NCBI RefSeq assembly: GCF_020171745.1
Contig: NZ_JAIVAH010000026.1
Location: 1-64,000 of the forward strand
Reading direction: 5' to 3'
Length of the DNA stretch: 64,000 nt
From: Prescottella equi
Lineage (GTDB): Bacteria; Actinomycetota; Actinomycetes; Mycobacteriales; Mycobacteriaceae
Position numbers and translations under genes: made by a program. Numbering within the stretch: the first letter of the stretch is position 1; every line of letters starts with the position of its first letter. The notes beneath the pieces are model-generated. The model saw nothing but the letters and a program-made list of their open reading frames with translations. It did no database searches and was not told the origin of the DNA. Below, in pieces: positions 26,782-37,142 of this stretch.

Positions 26782-28650
26782 TCAACTCCGCCGCAAGCCA
26801 CTCGCCCGCTGGACCTGCCCCTTGATCCCCACTCGGACTGCGGCTTCTGAGCCGACGATCCGCACGTGGTTCTTGGCTCGGGTGATGGCCGTGTAGAGCA
26901 GTTCCCTGGTGAGAAGATTCGACCCTGCCTCCGGCAGGATTACCGATACCCGATCGTATTGGCTTCCCTGGCTGCGGTGGATCGTCATGGCGTACACGGT
27001 CTGCACCGATGCGAGGTTGCTCAGGTGCAGCAGGTAAGGGTCCTTGCCTCGAGCGAACGCGGCTCTCAATCCACCGGCATCGTCAGCGACGACAACGCCG
27101 GTGTCACCGTTGTAGATCCCGATGTCATGAGCGTTCGCGGTCACCAGCAGTGGCTGCCCGACGTACCAGCGGTCGGGGTCAAGCCGGCGTCCGGTGGCCT
27201 CCCTGATCCACGTCATCGCGTCACGCGCCCACCACGACGCCCCGAACGGGCCGTCGCGGTTGGCACACAGCAACCGGTGCTTCTCTGATGCCTTGAGTGC
27301 TCCGGCCGCATCCCCGGCGAGCGCGGCCGCAGTCACCTCCTCCGACGTCGCGATCACGTCCGCACGCAAGGAGTCACGGTCCCCCGACTCGACGAACGAG
27401 ACCTGATCGCCACCGTCGCGGAGGATCTCGAGCGCCCGCTCCGCTTCGCCGTCCCGCACGGCATCTGCCAGGTTTGCGATGACTTTGCTGAAACGCCGCC
27501 CCCTACTGAGCCGAATCACGCCCTTCCGCAGGCGATCCCGCTCGGCTGATCCGAGTGCCGCCTCGCGAGAGCCGCCAGTGGCCTCCAGGTCCCTACCTAC
27601 GACGCGCGCAAGCACCGGGTTCGCGGAGCCGGTGACAGGACGGGCCACGAGGTCGGCGAGCACCGCACCGGCATCAACCGACGCCAACTGGTCGGGGTCG
27701 CCGACGAGCACCAGTCGTGCCTGCGGCCCCACCGCTTCGAGCAATCTGCACATCATCGTCAACGAAACCATCGAAGTCTCGTCAACCACGATCACGTCGT
27801 AGGGTAGGTGGTTGGTCTCGTTGTAACGGAACCGGCTAGTCCCTGGCCGCCATCCGAGCATGCGGTGCAGTGTCATCGCAGACAGTTCCGACTCCAGTCC
27901 AACGGCGTCGACCTGTTGCGTCACTGACTCCTCCAGCCGCGCCGCGGCCTTCCCCGTCGGCGCAGCCAACCCGATCCGCAGCCCAGGCTGCTGCCGGTCG
28001 AGCAGCGCGAGCACCCGCGCGACCGTGTGGGTCTTGCCGGTGCCCGGTCCGCCGGCGATCACTGACGTCCAGTTTGTGGCCGCGACGGCGGCCGCGATCC
28101 GCTGTCGGTCCGGGGCGTCCGACGGCCGTGACGAATCTTGGTCGTCGCGGAACAACTCGTCCAGCCCGGCCTGCAGCAGCTCTTCGTCGACGTCTGGGTA
28201 GCCGAGTGCGCGCTCGTCGAGGATCCGCCGCACGGCCTGTTCCTGCCGGTAGTACCGGTCCAGGTACAGCAGATCACCGTCCCGGTGCTCGACGAGCCTC
28301 AGCGGACGCAACGGTCCGCGGTCACTGCCGACGACTAGCGGACTGGACCGCAGCCCCTCGGCGACCACGGCGTCGTCCGGCCACGGCAGCGTCGCCGGGT
28401 CGATCTGGGTGCCGTCCGGCTTGACCTCGACAGTCACCTCACGGATCCGGTCCAGGTCCAGGCAGACCGAGCCGGAGCGCACGGCGCGCACCGCGAGCGC
28501 GGTCGCCAAGTGCACTGGTTCGCTGGTCTCGCCGCCGAGCGCCGCGAGCCGCAGCGCGACATGCACGTCAGCGGCCTCGAGCACTCCGGCCTCATTGAAC
28601 TCCCGAAGAATGCCCTTGCCGCGCTTGGCAATCAACCTCTCCTGCTTCAT
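26782..28650 (-). CDS. recD: Exodeoxyribonuclease V subunit alpha (RecD)
   Basis: A 622-residue SF1B helicase, the 5'-3' motor of RecBCD. Walker A GGPGTGKT is at 200-207, Walker B DETSM at 290-294, and the late motifs VGDPDQLASV and TIHRSQGSQYD are intact. The start overlaps the recB stop as ATGA, giving tight coupling. RecD couples with RecB for fast unwinding and degradation of broken or linear DNA, including phage DNA. Confidence 0.96.
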   Translation of the reverse strand: MKQERLIAKRGKGILREFNEAGVLEAADVHVALRLAALGGETSEPVHLATALAVRAVRSGSVCLDLDRIREVTVEVKPDGTQIDPATLPWPDDAVVAEGLRSSPLVVGSDRGPLRPLRLVEHRDGDLLYLDRYYRQEQAVRRILDERALGYPDVDEELLQAGLDELFRDDQDSSRPSDAPDRQRIAAAVAATNWTSVIAGGPGTGKTHTVARVLALLDRQQPGLRIGLAAPTGKAAARLEESVTQQVDAVGLESELSAMTLHRMLGWRPGTSRFRYNETNHLPYDVIVVDETSMVSLTMMCRLLEAVGPQARLVLVGDPDQLASVDAGAVLADLVARPVTGSANPVLARVVGRDLEATGGSREAALGSAERDRLRKGVIRLSRGRRFSKVIANLADAVRDGEAERALEILRDGGDQVSFVESGDRDSLRADVIATSEEVTAAALAGDAAGALKASEKHRLLCANRDGPFGASWWARDAMTWIREATGRRLDPDRWYVGQPLLVTANAHDIGIYNGDTGVVVADDAGGLRAAFARGKDPYLLHLSNLASVQTVYAMTIHRSQGSQYDRVSVILPEAGSNLLTRELLYTAITRAKNHVRIVGSEAAVRVGIKGQVQRASGLRRS

Positions 28651-31600
28651 GCGTCAGCCCCGTCCTCACTGGTCGCCGCTGCCAGCAGATCCGACAACTC
28701 CACCACCAGCGCGGCAGGCGGATCCCAGTCGAACACGCCTGCCCCGTCCGGGGTGTCCGGACCGACCATGCCGCGTACGAACAGGTACTGCACCCCGCCC
28801 AGATGCGTGGCAGGGTCGTAGCCGGGCAGCCGCCAGCGCAGATACCGATGCAGCGCAACGGCATACAGCAGCGACTGAAGCGGGTAGTGCGAGCGCATCA
28901 TCTCCCCGGCCATCGCGTCGCGGGTGAAGTCGGCGGTCGTCACCTCGCCGGGCGCGATCCGGTTGGTCTTGTAGTCCACGACGACGAACCGCGGACCGTC
29001 CGCACCCGACCGGCGCAGCACCGCGTCGATGCTGCCGGTGAGGTAGCCGCGCAGCGGCGTCGGATCCAGCGTGGCGAGCCGATCCGCGTAGGGAGCGAGG
29101 ACGTCGTCGGCCGGCAGGTGTTTGCGCAGCAGGTCCACGATCCGGTGCAACGTCACGGTGAGCGCGGCCGGGCTGTCGCCGCCGGCAAGTGGGAGCTCGA
29201 AGTCCAACTCGGGCAGCCGGTCTCGCGGGGTGATGTCGGCGAGGGTGCCACCACCGGCGAGCGGGGTCCGCAGCACCGGCAGCAACGCGTCGGCCAGCGC
29301 CACCGGATCGACCTGCGACATCCGCGCCGCGACGGCCTCGCGGCAGTGCCGCACCAGTTCGGTCTCGAGGTCGTCGGCGGCAGTGTCGACGTGTTCGAGG
29401 ATCTCGTGCACCAGGGTGCCGAACACGGCGCCGTAGGGCATGGCATTCATCGTCGATGGGATGCCCTCGACGGGCGCGGCGGCGATCAGCGCGGGCTCCT
29501 CCGGCTCGTCCTCGATCTCGGGTTCCTCGGCCTCGCTGGTGACGCCCGGATGCCCGTGTGCGGACGCGGTGAGGGCCGTGTACGACGTGCGCCGCCATTC
29601 GCTGTCCAGGTCCCGGCCGAACACCGCCACCCCGAGCGAGCCGGACGCGTCCGGCGGCGCCGTCCAAGACAGCTGCGGTATCGAATCGTCCCCGACCGCT
29701 TCGACGGAGATCGCGGCAGTGTCGCCGAACCAGCGAACGAGTCGTTCCGCCACGCCGGGATCCTCGGCGACCCCAACGGCGGCCGGAAGCTCGGGACCCC
29801 CGGATTCTCGCCCGAACAGCAAGCGGTGCAGCGGTGCACTGTTGGTCGAGTACGACGGCGCCCACCACAACACCACCTGGCATTTCGCCCGGGTCATCGC
29901 AACGTACTGCAGGCGCAAGTCCTCCCCAGCCGACTCCTCATCGGCGCGGCGTTTGCGGTCCCGGTAACCGGGGCTGCCGTCACCGCCGACGTCGAGGATG
30001 CGCCGGTCATCGTCGTCGTGGAGCACCAGACGAGTCGAGTTGGGCGGTTTGGCGGCGTCCCACCCGAAGGGCACGTAAACAATGGGGTACTCGAGCCCTT
30101 TGCTGGTGTGGATCGTCGAGAGCTGGACCGATGCAGCTTCACGATCGAGGCGCCGACTTCGACCGTCGCCACCGGACTTCGGATCGTTGATCCGGCCCGC
30201 CAACCACACAGTGAGTGCGGTCAACCCGCGGGACGCGAGCACTGCCTCGCTGCCGAGTACCTGCGCGAGGTGACGCAGATCAGTCAGGAGCCGTTCACCC
30301 CCTATACGGCCCAGCAACCGCTCCTCCAGCCTGCCATGCACCGCAAGTCGCTCGAACATCGCGGCGAACCCGGATTCGGTGAGTATGGCAGCAAGCTCCC
30401 GCAACTGCCCACCGACGACGGTCACCACCTCTTCGCCGCGGACACCCAGGTCCATTACGGTCCTACCGAACAGCGAGGTGAGGGAAGCCAGACGCACACG
30501 ATCGCCGCGGTGTGGCTGCTCGAGCGCCTGCAGCACTCGCAGCCAGTCGTGGGCAGCGTCAGTCGCGAAAACACTGGTCCCACCGGTCAGGACCGCCGGT
30601 ACCCCCCGCTTGGCCAGTTCGGCTTGCACCAGTTCGTTGCTCTTGTTGGTTCGAGACAGAACAGCGATGTCTCCCGGTTCGACAGGCCGCCGGATCCCGT
30701 CGATGTCAATCGTGACTTCACCATCGAGCAGTCGCACGATGTCAGCTGCGACGTCGGCAGCCACTCGGTCCCGCTGTGCGCCGACGGACGGATATCCAGA
30801 TTTGTTCAGCTTTCCGGCTCCAGTGCGCGACAGGTAACGTAAGCGCACCGGAGCGGTACCGCTGATCCGGGAGCCCCCACTACTCGCCGTCACGGGGTGA
30901 ACGACGATGCGGGGGTCTCCGAGGGCCACACCGCCGTGCAGTCGGTGTAGTGCGTCGAGCAGGCCGGCGTCGCTGCGCCAATTCGTCGCCAGCTCGTAGT
31001 AGTGGTCTGCTTCCTCGACCGCCGCAAGGTAAGCGCGCACCTCGGCGCCACGGAACCCGTAGATCGCCTGCTTGGGGTCGCCGACCACGATTAGCGTGCA
31101 GTGCCCGTGGAACGCGGTGCGCAAGATGCCCCATTGCCGGGGATCGGTGTCCTGGAACTCGTCCACGAGCACCACCCGGTACAGCTCTCGTACCCGCCGA
31201 CAGGCGGCCTCCCCGTGGTCAGGGTCTGTTAGGACGTCGTGCAGCAATTCGGGGAGGTCGTCGAAGTCCCGGATGCCGGCAGCGCGCTTGCGCCGGTTCA
31301 GTTCCGCCCGTGCTGCCGCGGCGAACGCGACCGCGTCCCCGGCCCGCGTGCCGTCGACGCCTTCAGGCACCAGATCGGCTGAGCGGTCGAAGATCCCTTC
31401 CTTGGCAGCGCTCCACGCCGCCGACGGGTCCAGCTGGCGATTCTCACGGCGAGCGAAGTCCCGCACATACAGGTCCGCGACTACCTCATCGCGCAGGTCG
31501 GTGGCTTCTTCCACGAGGACGGCACAAGGGTCACGATCACCCCCGATGCCGAGTCCATCGAGCATCCGCTGACAATAGCTGTGGGTCGTGACGATGGTGC

Positions 31601-31973
31601 CTGCATCGAATTCCGACAGCGCCTGCCGAAGGCGTCGCCGCCGCAACGCCACCTCGTCGTCGGTGGTGTCTGCGAGCTGCGCAACGAGGTTGTCTGTGCT
31701 GCAGCGTGCGGATATCGGGTCTGCCAGTGCCTGTGCCACGGAGACGAAGCGCGCACGGGTACGCTCCCGAAGCTCTTTCGTCGCGGCACGGCTGAACGTG
31801 ACCAACAGCAGTTCAGATAGGCTGACGCCGGCCTCGGCCACGTATCGAGTCGCGAGACCGACGATGGTGTAGGTCTTCCCAGTGCCGGCACTGGCCTCCA
31901 GGACCGTGGTCCCAGTCGGCAGATCGCCGCGCAAGTCGAACGCGGTACTGGTCGACATGGTCTCGATTGTCAC
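28647..31973 (-). CDS. recB: Exodeoxyribonuclease V subunit beta (RecB)
   Basis: A 1108-residue SF1A helicase-nuclease. Walker A ASAGTGKT is at 27-34, LVDEFQDTDPRQW is the Walker B region, STIHTSKGLEYP is a late helicase motif, and the nuclease domain shows DYKTN near residue 1000. The GTG start is preferred: it has GGGAG six bases upstream and its GTGA overlaps the recC stop. An ATG five codons later lacks a ribosome site. The order recC-recB-recD matches mycobacteria and rhodococci. Confidence 0.96.
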   Translation of the reverse strand: MTIETMSTSTAFDLRGDLPTGTTVLEASAGTGKTYTIVGLATRYVAEAGVSLSELLLVTFSRAATKELRERTRARFVSVAQALADPISARCSTDNLVAQLADTTDDEVALRRRRLRQALSEFDAGTIVTTHSYCQRMLDGLGIGGDRDPCAVLVEEATDLRDEVVADLYVRDFARRENRQLDPSAAWSAAKEGIFDRSADLVPEGVDGTRAGDAVAFAAAARAELNRRKRAAGIRDFDDLPELLHDVLTDPDHGEAACRRVRELYRVVLVDEFQDTDPRQWGILRTAFHGHCTLIVVGDPKQAIYGFRGAEVRAYLAAVEEADHYYELATNWRSDAGLLDALHRLHGGVALGDPRIVVHPVTASSGGSRISGTAPVRLRYLSRTGAGKLNKSGYPSVGAQRDRVAADVAADIVRLLDGEVTIDIDGIRRPVEPGDIAVLSRTNKSNELVQAELAKRGVPAVLTGGTSVFATDAAHDWLRVLQALEQPHRGDRVRLASLTSLFGRTVMDLGVRGEEVVTVVGGQLRELAAILTESGFAAMFERLAVHGRLEERLLGRIGGERLLTDLRHLAQVLGSEAVLASRGLTALTVWLAGRINDPKSGGDGRSRRLDREAASVQLSTIHTSKGLEYPIVYVPFGWDAAKPPNSTRLVLHDDDDRRILDVGGDGSPGYRDRKRRADEESAGEDLRLQYVAMTRAKCQVVLWWAPSYSTNSAPLHRLLFGRESGGPELPAAVGVAEDPGVAERLVRWFGDTAAISVEAVGDDSIPQLSWTAPPDASGSLGVAVFGRDLDSEWRRTSYTALTASAHGHPGVTSEAEEPEIEDEPEEPALIAAAPVEGIPSTMNAMPYGAVFGTLVHEILEHVDTAADDLETELVRHCREAVAARMSQVDPVALADALLPVLRTPLAGGGTLADITPRDRLPELDFELPLAGGDSPAALTVTLHRIVDLLRKHLPADDVLAPYADRLATLDPTPLRGYLTGSIDAVLRRSGADGPRFVVVDYKTNRIAPGEVTTADFTRDAMAGEMMRSHYPLQSLLYAVALHRYLRWRLPGYDPATHLGGVQYLFVRGMVGPDTPDGAGVFDWDPPAALVVELSDLLAAATSEDGADA

Positions 31974-34900
31974 GGCTCTCCCAGCGTTTCGGCGTCCAAC
32001 AGCGGACCCCACAGGACGGCGGCTTCGGCGTCGAACCAAGACGAACCCGCCAACTCTGGAGTGGATAGGGCGGTGAGTTGGTCGAGCGTAGGGTCCGCTC
32101 CGTAAACGAACTGCACCTGCAGGTTCTTCTTATCGTCGAATCCCCCATCCCAGGCCCGTTGAGCATCACCAATGGCCACATCGAATGACCGCCCTGCCTT
32201 ACGCTTCTTCGCATAGGCCTCACTCGCGGCTGTCGCCACTGGAAGCGGCTCTGACATTCCACGATCGCGCATCGCAACGAGAGCTCGCAGCACCTCAACA
32301 GGGTTCGATGGGGCGGTGAGCGTGGACCTCAGTACCGGCGTCGAACCCCCGCCACGTCCCGTCGTGACCGCAGATACCCGATCGAAGCGTCCGGTCGCGG
32401 CGACTGCCAGCAGCTCGACCCATGACGAGATCCGATACTTCGCAGAGAGCTTCGAGAACAGAGTTCGAACGAGAATCCCATCGCGGATGCCGCTGACGGT
32501 TCCAACCAAACGACGACCAGCTCCGAGATCAATCGCGATGTCGACACTCTCGGCACTCGCGATATAAAAGGGCGCCGCGACCCGAACGAGGGGCTCGACC
32601 TGGTCCTCAACCTTTCGCAGCACCGCCTGGCCCAAGTTTGCGGGGGGCAGGCTTCCGCGTCGCCATTCCGCCCCACGAATCACGGATCCGTCTACGCCGG
32701 CGAGCCGCGTGGTGAGCATGCGATCGCCGATCCCCCACCGCGCCAACGGCTCCAGCTCGAGGTCAAGGGCGTCGGCGACGTCCTCGTCGAGGTCGGGCAC
32801 CCTGAAGCCAAGCCGCTGCTTGAGGAAGCCCTGGGTCGGATTTCCGAGGAAGGCCACCAGATCGGCAAGGCCCACGTCACCAGGTTCCCGGGGTGGCAAC
32901 GGCTCGGGCAGGAATTCCGGGACCGCGGTCAATGGCTGCTGTATCGCTCGCGCGCCCGCGAGCGCCGCGGCATCGAAGCTCTTGGGCGCGGCCGCGTCGA
33001 AGTTGCGTGGGTCGAACGGCTGCAACGGGTGTCGCGTCACGGCGGCGTCCGATCCGCTCATCGCGACGAGGACGTCCCGTAGCTCACTCAGCGGCACCGC
33101 GGGCGGCAACTCCTTGCCGTTGATCGGGTCGTTGCCGGTGTAGAACAGCAACAACCGCTCGCTGGCGGACATGATCGCGTCCAGCAGCAGCTGCCGGTCC
33201 TCGCTGCGCGGATCTCGTTCCCCCAGTAGCGGATCGCGCGCCAGCACGTCGTCGCCATCGACGTCGGTGCCGCGGGGGAAGACGTCGTCGTCGAGCCCGA
33301 GCAGCACCACCACCCGGTGCGGCACCGAGCGCATCGGCACCATCGTGCACACCGTCAGCTCGCCGGTACGGAAATTGGCGCGGGTGGGCCGGCCCGCGAG
33401 CCGCGAGCGCAGCATCGCCCGCACGTCCGCGAGCCGCAGCAGCGTGTCCCCGCCGTGCTCGACGGCCGCGGCCAGCTCGCGGCGCGCCTGCCCCAGCTGC
33501 CACGCGTCGGCCTCGGTGACGTCCACGAGCAGGTCCAGCGCCCGGGCCAGCGCCGCCGACCACTGCTCGGCCGACTGCGGTCCGGTGAGTCCGCGCAGCG
33601 AGACGTCGAGCCGGTCCACGTACTCGGCGATGCGTCCGGTGAGGTCGATGTCGTTGCTCTCGACGTCGTCGAGCGGCAGAGCGAGCGAGAGCCATTCGCC
33701 GTCGGCATCGTCGGCCGCGGCGCCCAGCAGGATTCGGTCGAGCGCGGACTTGAGGGTGTTCTGTTCGAACTCGCCGAGCCCGAACGCGCCGCGCTCGCGA
33801 CGGCCGATCCCCCACCGCGCACCCGCGGCGACGGTCCACTCCCGCATGCGTTCGAGGTTGTCGTCGTCGAACCGGAACCGTCGGCGCACCGGTGCGGTCG
33901 CGGCCAGATCGAGGACCTGGCTGACGGTGACGCGGGAGTCCGCGAGGTCGAGGAGTGTCGCGACCACCCCGAGGACCGGATTGGTCTGGTGCAGTGCACG
34001 ATCCGCCAGTCGCACCCGCAGCCGGTGACCGGGATGGGTGAGCGGGCCCTGGACGCCCTGCCCGAACGCGGCGCGAACCAGCGGTGCGTACGTCTCGACG
34101 TCCGGGCACATCACTACGACGTCGCGCGGTTCGAGCGTCGGGTCGTCCTGGAACAGGTGCAGCAGCCGTTCCCGCAGCGCCTCCACCTGCCGGGCCGGGC
34201 CGTGGCAGGAGTGGATCTCGACGGTGTCGTCGACCGGCCACGACGACGGCTGCCGGTCCGCGGCGATGTCGGACTGCAGCTGCCCGAGCAGCGTCGACGG
34301 GCGCGACGGCCCCGGGTGGTGCACGTCGACCATCCCGACGGCGCCGAGCCGCGACTGCAGCTCGCGCACGTCGCGGGCGAGACTCGCCAGCAGTGGGTGC
34401 GCGACGTCGAGCGCGCGCACGTCGTCGGCCCTGCGACGCGGCGGGTCGGTGTCGGCGAGCTCACCCCACATCTCGATGCTCGGATGCGGAATCCATACGT
34501 GCACATCGCGATTGGCGCCGATTGCGGACAGCACCGCGATCTGGTCGGTACCCAGCCGCGTCGGACCGAACAGTGACAGTCGTTCGGGCAGGTCGAGGAG
34601 GGACGGCTCGTCGCGCAGCCGCGCGCAGGCGCCATCGAGGCGCTCAGCGGGGCTGGGGCTGCCGATCCGGTCACGCAGTCGCCGCCACAGCTGGGCCTGC
34701 CACAGCAGATCGTCGTCGAGCGGCGACGTGCCGTCGGTGTCGCGGCCGGCGGCCCAGTCGACGAGCATCGCCGGGCGCTGCGAGCCGTAGGCGCGGAACA
34801 GGTCGGCTAGGTGCGCGGCGGTGCCGTAGCGGCGGCCGGCGCGATGGTCGTCGGCACCGTGACCGAGATGTCGGGCGAGGACGGTGCACCACGGCTCGGC

Positions 34901-35230
34901 CAGGCAGTCGTCGATCACCTGCAGCAGCGTCCACAGCATCCGCGACGGGTGCCAGGAGTCGTCGTCGACGTCGTACCCGGTGGCGGCTGCGAGCGCCTGG
35001 TCGATCAGCCGGGTGGGCGACGGGAAATCGATGTTGGCGGCGACGCCGTCGTGGCCGGAATCACCCGCACCCAGCACGTGTGACAGGCGCTGCGTGAGCC
35101 AGCGTTCGACGCCCTTGGCCGGGACCGCGATCACCTCGCGCTGGAACGGGTCGGCAAGTGGCCTGACCAGCACCTGAGCGAGCGCCTCCGCAAGCGTGGC
35201 GGCACTCTCAGCGCGGTGCAGTGTCAGCAA
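31970..35230 (-). CDS. recC: Exodeoxyribonuclease V subunit gamma (RecC)
   Basis: A 1086-residue protein, close to the length of mycobacterial RecC. It opens with LHRAE and AKGVERWLTQRLSHVLG, the RecC signature region, and contains PLSELRDVL and the inactive helicase-like folds that read recombination hotspots. The likely start is TTG, with AGGGGGC eight bases upstream. It is first in the recCBD operon. The first genes to the right point the same way but are separated by 89 bases. Confidence 0.95.
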   Translation of the reverse strand: MLTLHRAESAATLAEALAQVLVRPLADPFQREVIAVPAKGVERWLTQRLSHVLGAGDSGHDGVAANIDFPSPTRLIDQALAAATGYDVDDDSWHPSRMLWTLLQVIDDCLAEPWCTVLARHLGHGADDHRAGRRYGTAAHLADLFRAYGSQRPAMLVDWAAGRDTDGTSPLDDDLLWQAQLWRRLRDRIGSPSPAERLDGACARLRDEPSLLDLPERLSLFGPTRLGTDQIAVLSAIGANRDVHVWIPHPSIEMWGELADTDPPRRRADDVRALDVAHPLLASLARDVRELQSRLGAVGMVDVHHPGPSRPSTLLGQLQSDIAADRQPSSWPVDDTVEIHSCHGPARQVEALRERLLHLFQDDPTLEPRDVVVMCPDVETYAPLVRAAFGQGVQGPLTHPGHRLRVRLADRALHQTNPVLGVVATLLDLADSRVTVSQVLDLAATAPVRRRFRFDDDNLERMREWTVAAGARWGIGRRERGAFGLGEFEQNTLKSALDRILLGAAADDADGEWLSLALPLDDVESNDIDLTGRIAEYVDRLDVSLRGLTGPQSAEQWSAALARALDLLVDVTEADAWQLGQARRELAAAVEHGGDTLLRLADVRAMLRSRLAGRPTRANFRTGELTVCTMVPMRSVPHRVVVLLGLDDDVFPRGTDVDGDDVLARDPLLGERDPRSEDRQLLLDAIMSASERLLLFYTGNDPINGKELPPAVPLSELRDVLVAMSGSDAAVTRHPLQPFDPRNFDAAAPKSFDAAALAGARAIQQPLTAVPEFLPEPLPPREPGDVGLADLVAFLGNPTQGFLKQRLGFRVPDLDEDVADALDLELEPLARWGIGDRMLTTRLAGVDGSVIRGAEWRRGSLPPANLGQAVLRKVEDQVEPLVRVAAPFYIASAESVDIAIDLGAGRRLVGTVSGIRDGILVRTLFSKLSAKYRISSWVELLAVAATGRFDRVSAVTTGRGGGSTPVLRSTLTAPSNPVEVLRALVAMRDRGMSEPLPVATAASEAYAKKRKAGRSFDVAIGDAQRAWDGGFDDKKNLQVQFVYGADPTLDQLTALSTPELAGSSWFDAEAAVLWGPLLDAETLGEP

Positions 35231-35319
35231 TTCGTGCCCCCTACCGGCGCCTCGATCGGCGTCATCGCATCCACAACTTTCGGCCTAGAACTATCACACA
35301 CCGCTCACGGGGAGGCTGA

Positions 35320-37032
35320 TCAAGCACCGCCGACCCATGCCCGCTCGAGCAGCTCCGTGATCTCCTCCTCTCCGCGCGCCCGATACGCACTCAGGATCCG
35401 CCGCGGCCGATCCTCGCTGTCGAGACCGACCGCGTCGGCAAGCGCCGAGGCAACCCCGATGTCGGGGATCGTGTCGGCGTCTGGTCGGCCCACCAAGGCC
35501 AGGGCTCTGCGCAGCGGATCGGCGTCACGTCCGACCACTTTGCTACGGACCACATCGAAGCGGCGATCCGGATGGAACTCGAGGTATACCCAGTCCCCCT
35601 CTGCGGAACCGAGGTCCTCGAGGAACCGACGTATCGTCGCACTGATGGGCTGATTGCTCTTCCACCGAATCAACTGGTCCCCGAGCCTGCTTCGGTAACT
35701 GACGGACTCGCCGTATCCGCAGCCGACCAGCCCGGCGAGGGCTGCCGGGACCGTGAACCCCGAACCTCGAAGGTGCTCATGGGTGACCTTCACGGCCAGT
35801 CTCCAGACGTCGCCGTGCCGATATAGCCGGCGCGTCCGAGCCGGTGTCTTCTGCACGGTCCCTGGCCCTCTACGGCGGCGGACGACTCCCTGCTTGAGTT
35901 CGAACTCACCGCTCGCCGCGTAGGTCTGCACGCTGGCCGGGGACACGTCGTACCGCCCGGCAACCTGTTCGACGAGGTCGACGAGCGAGATCTGTCCATC
36001 GTTGGCATCGATAGCCCGCGCCATCATGTTCCGAATGGTGGTGTATTCCTCGACACCCCATTCCGCCAGCGCCCACAGCGCTCGGTCGGTTCGTACGAAG
36101 CGATCGTCCGACCCGAGCACGTTGGCGACCGACCGAGCGTTCCGATCGACGTTCATCCGCGCGACGATGTCATCGACGGGCATGGGTTCGCCGACGACTT
36201 CGAGGATGGACGCGGCATGATCGCCCGCGTTGCGGAGCCTGGTGATGATCCGCGATTCGATGAGCTGGTAGCCGCACCATTCGAGCCACCGCACCATCTC
36301 GTCGTGTGGCTGTCCAGACGATTCGGCGAATACCGCAAACTCGACCACACCGTGATCCGAAGCGAACTCTTCCAACAGGCTGCGGGTGCGGTCACGTGCC
36401 TCGTCGACGCCAGGTGCCGCTGCCCACCCGTCGGTGACCTCGAAGTAGTCGTCGAGACGATCGAGCGCAAGCCAGAGGGGCACGCCAAGACTGGGAACGT
36501 CCGAGGACAGCTCAGGGCTCAGTGCAATGAGCCTGTCGAGTGGAGCGACGGGCTGAATCTCGATTCTCATGCTCGCCAGGAGATTACCGACTGCCGTCCC
36601 GAACCCGAACTCACCGATCAGCCGCTTCTTGACCTTGACCTCGATCTGTCGGGCCCGCTCACGGGTGACCCCGAATTGGTTGCCGAGTTCCTGCAATGTC
36701 ATTGGTTCGACCGCCATGAAGCGCCCGCGGAGCACTCCTCTCTCACGATCGTCGAACGTCTCGATCAGCTGCTCCAGCTCATCCGCTGCGCTTATCTCGG
36801 ACAGTTCCCCCGGTACATCCGCAGGCCTGATCGCAGCGATTCGCAGAGCCAGATCCTGAAGCTCCTCCGGTGCACCATCCTCGATGTCGACCGAGAGCAG
36901 CGCCTCCCCCTCTCGCCCACGAATCCTGCGCCACTGTGCGAGAAGTACGAGGTCGTCGAGGAGTCGCGCGAACGCCGACGGTGCCTCCTCGATTCCGGTC
37001 GCGACTACAGCGACAGTCGATTCGATCGGCAT
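35320..37032 (-). CDS. Sigma-70 region 4-like DNA-binding protein
   Basis: A 570-residue protein with a helix-turn-helix matching sigma-70 region 4 at about residues 115-170 (MTLQELGNQFGVTRERARQIEVKVKKRL). There is no region 2, so it is not a normal sigma factor. Downstream lie several winged-helix-like segments, including one around MARAIDANDGQISLVDLVEQVAGRYDVSPASVQTY that resembles HARE-HTH/restriction-associated HTH domains. The ATG start has GAGGAG upstream. Possible roles are a transcription regulator or a DNA-binding specificity factor. It is not obviously part of the recCBD transcript, since it lies upstream of recC with a short gap, but both run the same way. Confidence 0.7.
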   Translation of the reverse strand: MPIESTVAVVATGIEEAPSAFARLLDDLVLLAQWRRIRGREGEALLSVDIEDGAPEELQDLALRIAAIRPADVPGELSEISAADELEQLIETFDDRERGVLRGRFMAVEPMTLQELGNQFGVTRERARQIEVKVKKRLIGEFGFGTAVGNLLASMRIEIQPVAPLDRLIALSPELSSDVPSLGVPLWLALDRLDDYFEVTDGWAAAPGVDEARDRTRSLLEEFASDHGVVEFAVFAESSGQPHDEMVRWLEWCGYQLIESRIITRLRNAGDHAASILEVVGEPMPVDDIVARMNVDRNARSVANVLGSDDRFVRTDRALWALAEWGVEEYTTIRNMMARAIDANDGQISLVDLVEQVAGRYDVSPASVQTYAASGEFELKQGVVRRRRGPGTVQKTPARTRRLYRHGDVWRLAVKVTHEHLRGSGFTVPAALAGLVGCGYGESVSYRSRLGDQLIRWKSNQPISATIRRFLEDLGSAEGDWVYLEFHPDRRFDVVRSKVVGRDADPLRRALALVGRPDADTIPDIGVASALADAVGLDSEDRPRRILSAYRARGEEEITELLERAWVGGA

Positions 37033-37142
37033 GCAACTCCTCAGACGGTTCGATAGGCGAGAACCCATGAGAACATCTGGCACCGACATATCTGCAGGAT
37101 TCGCCCGATTCGAAGCAGGCCATTCAAGGCAGGTCCGTCTGG

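Noticed and set aside
28803-30842. Plus-strand open frame of 679 codons
   Set aside because: Antisense of recB, with Arg/Gly/His-rich shadow composition and no motifs. Similar long shadows over recC were left out for the same reason.
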